Positions 56,956-64,000 of a stretch of DNA of 64,000 bases are shown in pieces. A program made the position numbers and the translations under genes. Source of the stretch: Elephas maximus indicus (taxonomy: Eukaryota > Chordata > Mammalia > Proboscidea > Elephantidae); NCBI RefSeq assembly GCF_024166365.1, contig NC_064839.1:15672878-15736877 (forward strand). The letters are read 5' to 3'. The notes beneath the pieces were generated by a model, which made no database searches, was not told where the DNA came from, and worked only from the letters and a program-made list of their open reading frames with translations. Each line of letters starts with the position of its first letter. The first letter of the stretch is position 1.

Positions 56956-57220
56956 ACAAATCACTGGGGAATTTTGTTAAAATTCAGATTCTGATTCAGT
57001 AGGTCTGGGTGGGGCCCAAGATTCTGCATTTCTAACAGACAGATTAGAACCCTTTTTTACTGAACGTTTCATGAGTAGACCAGCAGCACCAGCATCACTG
57101 GAAGCGTCTTAAAAATGCAGACCTTTGGGGCTGACCCCACACCCGCTGAATTAGAATCTGCATTTTGACAAGATTCCCAGGTGGTTTGAAGACCTTCTGA
57201 AGTCTGAGAAATACTGGTTA
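56956..57220. mobile_element. MER5-like remnants
   Basis: GATTCTGATTCAGTAGGTCTGG and CTGAATTAGAATCTGCATTTTG, two partial copies in opposite orientation. Confidence 0.75.
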
Positions 57221-57874
57221 GAAGACTTTAGTACCCCATTAAGGCTGAGAGATGGCGGTTGATTTCTGGGTCCTGTTAGGGGTCACAGGTGGACATCTCT
57301 CCTTGGTCAGATGACAAAGCCTGACTTGGGTCCTTCCACCTTCTGATAGCTGTGTGTCTGCTCCTCCTGTCTCTTCTCTTTTGGGTTGTCTACTCTGGAA
57401 GCTGTGACTCTGTCTGTCTCCAAGGCTCAACTTCAGCTGCCTCCTTCCTCATCCCATCCTGTTGTGGGATCCTGAAGTCCAGGGCTGGTCTTCCACACTG
57501 CCCCAAGTCTGCTGAACTTTGGCTCAGACTTTCTGAGACTTAGACCCAAGGAGGAGAATGACCCAACCTACTGACCACCGGGTCACTATTTCTCAAAACA
57601 CTTCATATCCCCACTCCTCCCCACCCGTACAGATCCAGCCAATTCCTCTCTGCCTCCCTGGCTCCTCCCTCCGCAGCATCAAGGCCACTGTCATCTTCTT
57701 CCACTCAGCTTTGTTTCTCTGGATGACTCATCCTTACTCTGTTTCATGTTTGCCCTGCTGCCCTTTGAGCTGCCCCACCTTCCCCAGCCACGGCCTTGGG
57801 CCTTCATTCAGTTGCTTCCTCTTGTGTGAACTCTCTTCCCAACCACTACAACCTCACAAGAACAGAGCCCTGAT
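57221..57874. other. Intron, nothing recognised
   Basis: C/T-rich plus strand. A 127-codon frame at 57558-57941 runs into the MIR and is not credible. Confidence 0.45.
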
Positions 57875-58035
57875 CTTGGAGGTAGGAATCTTGGGTTCCA
57901 GTCCTGCCACAGGGTTGCATCTGGTCTTGGCAAGCCACTGACTGCTTTGTGTCTCAGTTTCCTTGCCTGTCAAGTTTAGGTAACTATGTCCACCCTACTT
58001 GTCTCACCACTTGGGTTGAGCAGCTAGTGCTGGCT
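57875..58035 (+). repeat. MIR, plus strand
   Basis: CTTGGGTTCCAGTCCTGCC, CTTGGCAAGCCACTGACTG and GTCTCAGTTTCCTTGCCTG. Confidence 0.85.
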
Positions 58036-58781
58036 ACATCATTGCCAGAAGCTCTTGGTCCTTGAAGAAAAATTCTTGTTTTGAAGGACTGTAAAGAGCT
58101 CCAGCCCTGCCCTCGAAAATCACTTCTTCATCCTAGTCCTGGCCCCCAACTCCTGTTCACCTGCAGCTGCTGTTTGGTTAAGACCACGGATGTGCTGTGA
58201 ATGGCCTGAGCTCCCAATCTACAGGTCAGCTGCTTTGTCCTGCTGCCGCAGTGTGATCTGAGCCCCCACTGGAGCTCAGACCTCAGCCCACATTCCTGCA
58301 TTCCTGTGTGTAGGTGACATTGGGGTCTTGACTGGGCTGCTGCAGCTCCTCCTGTAAGCTGGAATAAAGGGTAGAAAACGCTGACACAGTGGGCCAGTGG
58401 CTGACTAGGCTTCACTGTTTGTGACCAGTTTCTGAACTGATGGGAACAGGCCCTGAGGGAGAGCTGATAGGACTGTGATTTAGGCAATGGAAGACAAGAC
58501 TTCCCTGGGACTGGCAGCTCTGCATCCCTGTATGCTTCTGGTTGCCTTGGCAACTCAACAGTTTAAATTTCTCTTCTGGGCATTGGTGTCTGCTCAGGCA
58601 GGAGGTGACAGGACCCCTGGGGGTATGTAGCTCTTCTGTGGGCTGGCAACTTGGAGCCCAGGATGGTCTTCACCTCCTTGCTGAAAGTGAGGTTCACTGG
58701 CCAGGTTATATGATCATGTTCAGCCACCACCCACACTACCGTTCTCCCACCAATCCAAATATACATCCCTCTGTTTATCCA
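58036..58781. other. Intron, nothing recognised
   Basis: No repeat or domain seen. Confidence 0.4.
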
Positions 58782-58936
58782 GTGGAGCCCTGGTGGCACA
58801 GCGGTTAAGAGCTGAGCTGCTAACATAAAGACCGGCAATTTGAATCTACCAGCTGCTCCTTGGAAACCCGATGGGGCAGTTCTACTCTGTTCTGTTGGGT
58901 CATTATGAGTCAGAATCCACTTGACAGCAACAGGTG
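58782..58936 (+). mobile_element. AfroSINE, short form, plus strand
   Basis: GAGCCCTGGTGGCACAGCGG, GCTGAGCTGCTAACATAAAG, GATGGGGCAGTTCTACTCTG and GAGTCAGAATCCACTTGAC. GTTTATCCA (58773-58781) and GTTTGTCCA (58937-58945) are its target duplication. Confidence 0.95.
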
Positions 58937-59164
58937 GTTTGTCCAATAAGCAGCTCTGAGCACGTACTGTGGGCCCAGCTCTATCAGTCATGAGTTCTAT
59001 GAGTTCCTGGCCCTCCGAGTCAAACAAGAATGACTCTGTGGATCCTGCGGCACCTGGGAAAGCATGGGGGTCAGGAAGGGCACAGATTTTTCACCTGGCA
59101 CATGTGTGGGCCCATTTAGAAGTTATTCTTGACATACATATTTTGAGTCTGTCTTCCCGCCTTC

Positions 59165-59430
59165 TGCCAGACCCTTCTTATATACATATAATTTGCATAA
59201 ATATAATCACACTCCAGATACTCTAATCTGCTTTCTTTCACCTAACACTGCATGCTGGACCTGTTTCCATGTCAGTACATATAGTTTGTTTGTTTGTTTG
59301 TTTTTTCTAATTCCTTTTAACAGCTTTGTGGTTTTCATTGTAAGGGTGCGTTATTTATTTATTTAGCCAGGTCCCTACTAATTGATGTTGAAGCTGTTTC
59401 CGGTTTTTGGCTATTCCATAAATTATTTCT
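59165..59430 (-). repeat. Old L1/HAL1-like fragment, minus strand
   Basis: CATGTCAGTACATATAG, a (GTTT)n stretch, TTTTAACAGCTTTGTGG and GTTTCCGGTTTTTGGCTATTCC. Confidence 0.6.
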
Positions 59431-60599
59431 CTTTCCTCTGGGGTCATCTTTTTCTGTTTGCTCCTTTTGGTCTCTTTCACATTGAAAACTATCCTCAGAT
59501 GCTTAGTGACTCTTGGCTATAATTCACAGTTGAGAGTGGGCATGAAACACCTGATAGTTTGACATAAAGTAGTAGGCAGGGCTTTACTTCAGGGAGTTTG
59601 CTTGAGGAGTCAACCTTTTTGTTGGACAGTTGCAAGGGAGATACTTGGAATCTGTAGCCCCTGGAGGAGACCCCTGGTGTGTGCAGGATGGGGAGTGAGC
59701 CAGGAGCTCTGGCCATTCCATCTGTAGGCTTCCAATCAATTCTCTTACTTCAGTGCTACCCTGCCCTTCCGCTCCCAGCCTGGAGTCTGAGTAGTTGGTA
59801 GTCCCATCAGCATGTAAAAATCTTCTACCTCTTGCCAGTGGCAGGTGTAGGGGACCCCCCAGTTGCCAGGCTGTTAGATTTTTACCCCCACACTTCTCCC
59901 TGTCCTCTGCCGCTCTAGTACCCCCACGTCCTGAGCTTCTCTGGATTCTGTGGGGCAAATCACTGGTCCACACCAGCCTCAGCAGGCTCTTTGAACGTGA
60001 CTTCCTCATCCCTTGGAATCTGTTACCATACTCCATCTGCTTTGTCTTCCAAAAATTTGTTGGAATCTGTCATCTGCTGCCATCCTCTCTCCAGTTCTCT
60101 TTGTTCTTGTGGACCTCTATCAGTTTTACTCCTTTGCTGTCATTTCCACTGGGATCTTTGGAGGGAGATGAGGTAAAGGTATATGTTCAGTCCGCTGTGC
60201 TTACCCAGAAGCCTCTTGTCTTCTCTCCAAGCAGAGGTGGAAGCCACAGGGGTACAGAAGCAGCTCAGGCTTGGCTGTGAGTTCTCTAGGCCCTGTTGGG
60301 TTGGGGTTGAGGTAAGGGGAGGTTATAGCCACCTCTGGCTTAGGAGGAAGAGAGACAGGCTGTAAGTGGGGTATTGTGGCTCCACCCTTTGAGGGTGCCC
60401 TGAATCCCTCTTGTTACTCAGGGAGAGGAAAGGAGGCTCCCCAGGTCTTGCTGTGCGTGGCCGTGGTCTCTGGATTCTGGAGAGGTGTCAGTTCACAGGA
60501 TGGTGTCTACCCCAGACCCAGGTTCACAGGACCAGGAACCTGCCCTGCCTGCCAGCTCCTTGTTCTACAGTGATGTCTTAGGGTGTGACACCCCAGAGC
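59431..60599. other. Intron, nothing recognised
   Basis: Mixed composition. Overlapping frames without recognisable domains. Confidence 0.4.
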
Positions 60600-61090
60600 C
60601 AGAGACATGGCATGCCGTCTGCCACCTCCAAAATAAAACATGTTTTCCAAACTGTTGTTGAAGCTGCTAAAATGTTTTTTTTTAAAACGTTTACACTTCT
60701 CTTGATATAAAGCAAATACCTTCTGTCAGCCGGGGGTGGGTCGGGTGGGGAGCCGAGGGCCTGGGGAAGCAGGGTCATGGCACTCCTTCGCCTTGATTCT
60801 CCCAAGGGCCAAAAGGAAGCCTGGGGGGAGCCCCAGGCCCCGGGGTGTGTGGAGGATGGGGCTGAGTCATGTCCCTCCAGGCTGCGGTGTCTGTAAGAGG
60901 GAGGGGGACCTGTGGGGCAGGCAGAAAGGGGCTGAGTAGCTGTTGCAAAATAATCTATGTTGACAGTCATTTGTGTTTAGTTCTGCCTGACTTTTTCCTT
61001 CTGAGGCCTCTGTTTTCTTGTTGGGGAAGCGTCTGGCTTCCGTTTTCAAAAAGCCTAAGCTCACCGAGGAATGTTCTAGAGAGACTCGAT
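60600..61090. promoter_or_regulatory. Two candidate noncoding elements (60620-60725, 60940-61090)
   Basis: AT-rich non-repetitive pieces: AAAATAAAACATGTTTTCC, TTTAAAACGTTTACACTTC, and GCAAAATAATCTATGTTGACAG. A GC-rich stretch separates them. Confidence 0.25.
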
Positions 61091-63069
61091 GGAGGCGGGT
61101 GTCTCTGAAGGAGTTGGGGCAGATATAGAATATCAAAGCTGAGAGGAAAAGGAGTTTGTCTAAAGCTGGGAAGAGGTCGGTGTTTGGGGTTCCCTGGGGA
61201 GCACATGGCAGGCCCACAGAGATGGCAGGACCTCTGGGGACAAGACTGTAGGGAACACCTGGGGAGGCTGAACTGCAGCCTCAGGGTTGGACAATCCACC
61301 TGCCTGAAATGACCAAGCAGGGCCAAAGGTCGGGGAGCTTCACAGGACTTGAGAGAGGGGGAGGGGCCCAAAGTACCTGAGCCTGACTCCCCTCGGCAGG
61401 ATGGGGGCCAGGAGCAGTGTCCTGTGAGTTAGAAATCGTTCAGAAACCTGTGGAGTACAACTGGGAGCGGCTCAAGGCCAGCCTGGGCTCTGCGCTCCAG
61501 CATAGTGGGCAACGATCAGGCAAGCAGCTCCCAGCTGACCAGGGACGCTGGTCTGGCTGGTGGCAGAGCCACTGCAGTGGTCACACACCCACCGTGTCAG
61601 GGGCTGGATGGAAAGGCTGTAGCCACAGAGAAGACACTTGGGCTCCGGCTTCCCGCGATGGCAGCCTCAGCTGCTGTGTGCTCACCGCATGACAGTGTTT
61701 GGAGGCAGGGGAATTCTTGCTCATGTCCTGCACGTGGAGGCTGGGAATTCGTGGCCGGGCTTCCACAGCTGGAGACCCCACCGTCAAAGGAGGGAGGAGG
61801 CCAACGGGTTCCTGGTACCTTGGGGGCGGGGAGGGACTATTTGGGCCCTATGATGTGCGCCTCCCCTCCCAGTCCCATTGGCAGCAACTCACCAACCAAA
61901 GTCACGCCCAACTGCAACTCCTTTGCCAAGCCTGGCATCTGCTCACTGTGGAGGGGGCAGCAAAGGACCAAAGAGAGGATTCTACCGTTATTTCAGTCCT
62001 TTCACCTGTGTCTCCCATGGTGACTGCAACAAACCACACTGATGAGAGCTGGGTGATTTCTCTGCTCCAAGGCCATAAGGCTGCTGGAGTGGGCAGGCAA
62101 GGGTATGCGGTGTCAGAAGCTTCCATGGGCTGAACTCAGTCCTCTATCAAAGGCCGTCCCCTCGGTTTCTTTCCCTCTGCAGCAGTCAGCCTGGCCTGGG
62201 GGCCTGGGGCATGGAGGGAGGGAGGCCCCACACCAGGAATAGCCATGGTTGCTGAAAACAGTGGCAGCCAGCACTGTTCTTGGGCCCGACCTGGAAGCAG
62301 GGAGGAATAGGGTTCAGGCCTGGCCCACCCAGAGATGGCGAAGGCTCTATCTGACCTTAGGTGCTGGGAGCCTGGTTCCAAGGTCCCCAGAGCCAGTGAT
62401 GGCTCCCAACCCAACCCATTGCCGTCGACTTGTAGTGACACTGTAGGTGATGGCTCCACAGGCGTGCATTTTCCTTGCCACCAGCAGAGAGCGCAATGAG
62501 CCAGCTCATGGCACCTAGTCTGCCCTCTGTACTCCTCTGTCTTTGATCCTCAGAGACTGGACACCCCCAGGACAGGGCCCAGTCTGTTCCTGTGTCTGTC
62601 CACCCCCAGAAGTCTTCCCACCTCCATCACCATAATGGGTGCAGAGCCTGACACATGCGAAATGCTAGGTGCTTAATGAATTGGATGCATGGGTGGACAG
62701 GTGGACAGATGGACTGCTGAGTGGGTAGGCAAATGTATGATGAGAAGGGAGGATGTGCCAGAGGAGGCTCAGCAAAGGCGTGCTGGTAGACTGAGGCCAT
62801 ATCCCTGGGAGATTCAGCTCTCTCAGGGAACAGGGAAAGCTGAGCAAAATCTCCAGGAAAAGAGCTCAAATGCAGCCCCACAGCCAGCATTGCTGTGGTC
62901 TGGTCATCAGGTCACCTCCTTGTTCCCTGGCTACACCTCTTCCCTCTTCAACTTGGGCTGGGCATTCACAGTCGGTGACACAAACCTGCAAGGTTTCTGG
63001 GGAGAAATAAGTGTTTGCTGGCCCAGCGGCCCAGCTTCACACAGCCTTTTTCGCTCCTGAGCTGGTCCT
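61091..63069. other. Intron, nothing recognised; small repeat scraps
   Basis: An AfroSINE scrap (CCATTGCCGTCGACTTG) is near 62418, and an L2-like end (GCTAGGTGCTTAATGAATTGG) followed by a (TGGA)n-like tract is near 62660-62715. Confidence 0.45.
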
Positions 63070-63200
63070 GGCCCTGGCTGCTGATCTGAGTGCACTAAGT
63101 GGATCGATAACTTGTCAGCTCTCCGCTAAGAGCGAGGGGAGGAGGGATCTGCATCAATCAAGCCATGAGTGACAGGTAATCATTTTTCACCTGCCATTCA
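63070..63200. promoter_or_regulatory. Candidate conserved noncoding element 10
   Basis: GTGGATCGATAACTTGTCAG, CTCCGCTAAGAGCGAGGGG, CTGCATCAATCAAGCCATGAG and ACAGGTAATCATTTTTCACC. It has an unusual density of intact CpG and TGACAG/ATCAATCA (TALE-homeodomain-like) cores for intronic DNA. Confidence 0.35.
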
Positions 63201-63299
63201 CCCTGCCAGAGATAAGCACAGCTCGGCCCAGAGGCCTGAAGGAAACCTCGTTTCCACTCCCAACATGTGATCCAGCAGCAAGCGTTGGGGCTCTGTAGA

Positions 63300-63720
63300 T
63301 GTGCGTGCAAGCCCATGGCACGTGAGCACATGCATGGCTGTGAGTGTGAGCAGGTGGGCGTGTGCATGCCCAGGGTGCATGAGCACATACCTGTGAGTGT
63401 GAGCAGGTGAGTGTGTGTGTTCCCAGGACACGTGCATGCACGTGTGGCTGTGAGTGCGAGCAGGAGGGTGTGTGCAGGCCCGGAGGGTGTGGGTGCAGGC
63501 CCGGGGGCACATCTGTCAGTGTGTGCACATCTGGAGTATGTGTTTGAGAATGTAATGCCCATACCCGTATGGATGTCTGTGTGCACGTCCATGTGTGCAC
63601 GTCCGTGCATATCCTGGGTGTCCCTGTGAGTGTGTTCACACACAGGCATCTGTGAACGTGTCCCCCTGTCCGTGCGTGTGCATGTGTGTGCCTCCATAAA
63701 GGCGTACATGCCAGAGGCTG
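63300..63720. repeat. Degenerate GT-rich minisatellite, 53-57-bp period
   Basis: CTGTGAGTGTGAGCAGG recurs at 63339, 63392 and (as CTGTGAGTGCGAGCAGG) 63449. Later units decay into CACGTCCATGTGTGCACGTCC. The long frames on both strands are by-products of the periodicity. Confidence 0.85.
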
Positions 63721-64000
63721 CAGCCCACTTGGAGACCTCCAAGTCCTCCAACCAGGATCCTACCCTGAGCCCTCCCACCCCTTGGGCCAGTGCCTGGGAG
63801 GGAGGAGTGGTGGTCCTGTGCTCGGGCACTGTCCCCCTTTCTGCCGGATAAAGAGGTGCCAGAGGAAGGAGGGTAGCATGGAGGGAGAAGGATCCTGGGT
63901 TGGACAGATCATTCAGTTATAAGTGGCGCCGTCAGGTAGGGCTGCATTTAGGCACTGTCTGGGTGCCGTCGGAGCTCTGCTTCTTCGCTCCTCACCTCTG
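63721..64000. other. Intron to window end, nothing recognised
   Basis: GC-rich. I see no CHST8 second coding exon before the end. Confidence 0.45.

Noticed and set aside
25374..64000. Second coding exon of CHST8 within the window
   Set aside because: I looked for the stem and sulfotransferase-domain coding sequence on the plus strand and found none. The next exon is probably beyond the window.

Overview
The window is a stretch of nuclear DNA from a placental mammal, almost certainly an afrotherian and most likely an elephant. The evidence is the repeat content: about twenty copies of AfroSINE-type elements (tRNA-derived head, RTE-derived tail), RTE LINE fragments of the afrotherian type and L1 3' ends, on a background of older mammalian repeats (MIR, L2, MLT1, MER5). 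There is no bacterial, phage or organelle sequence, no CRISPR array and no operon.

I can support one protein-coding exon. Bases 25159-25373 (+) form the first coding exon of CHST8 (GalNAc-4-O-sulfotransferase 1). It has a pyrimidine-rich 3' splice site, 85 bases of 5' UTR carrying upstream ATGs, 43 codons for a short cytosolic tail and type II signal anchor, and a strong GTGAGC donor. Everything else in the 64 kb is read as CHST8 intron: a 5'-UTR intron upstream (1-25158) and the first coding intron downstream (25374-64000). The exons carrying the sulfotransferase domain were not found and should lie beyond 64000.

Layout. 0-25 kb: AT-rich candidate conserved noncoding blocks (970-1420, 9290-9520, 20225-20345), three LTRs, an MLT1 with two nested insertions, and scattered AfroSINE, MIR, L2 and L1 pieces. 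25-30 kb: the CHST8 exon, an LTR, an MLT1, and a 1.45-kb minisatellite of 51-bp units (28294-29740). 30-44 kb: tRNA-Gly-headed SINEs, a solo LTR with a perfect 5-bp target duplication, and several candidate regulatory blocks. 44.6-52.7 kb: a decayed antisense L1 carrying at least six later insertions and bracketed by a 290-bp direct duplication. 53-57 kb: two L1 3' ends, MER5-like elements and an RTE fragment rearranged into a large inverted repeat. 57-64 kb: mostly single-copy intron, one SINE, candidate regulatory blocks, and a degenerate GT-rich minisatellite.

I see no new enzymatic or defence system. The features most worth a second look are structural: the minisatellite, the polarised duplication around the L1 block, the RTE fold-back, the modular SINE/RTE composites, and homeodomain/POU-site clusters in the introns of a gene best known for its pituitary role.
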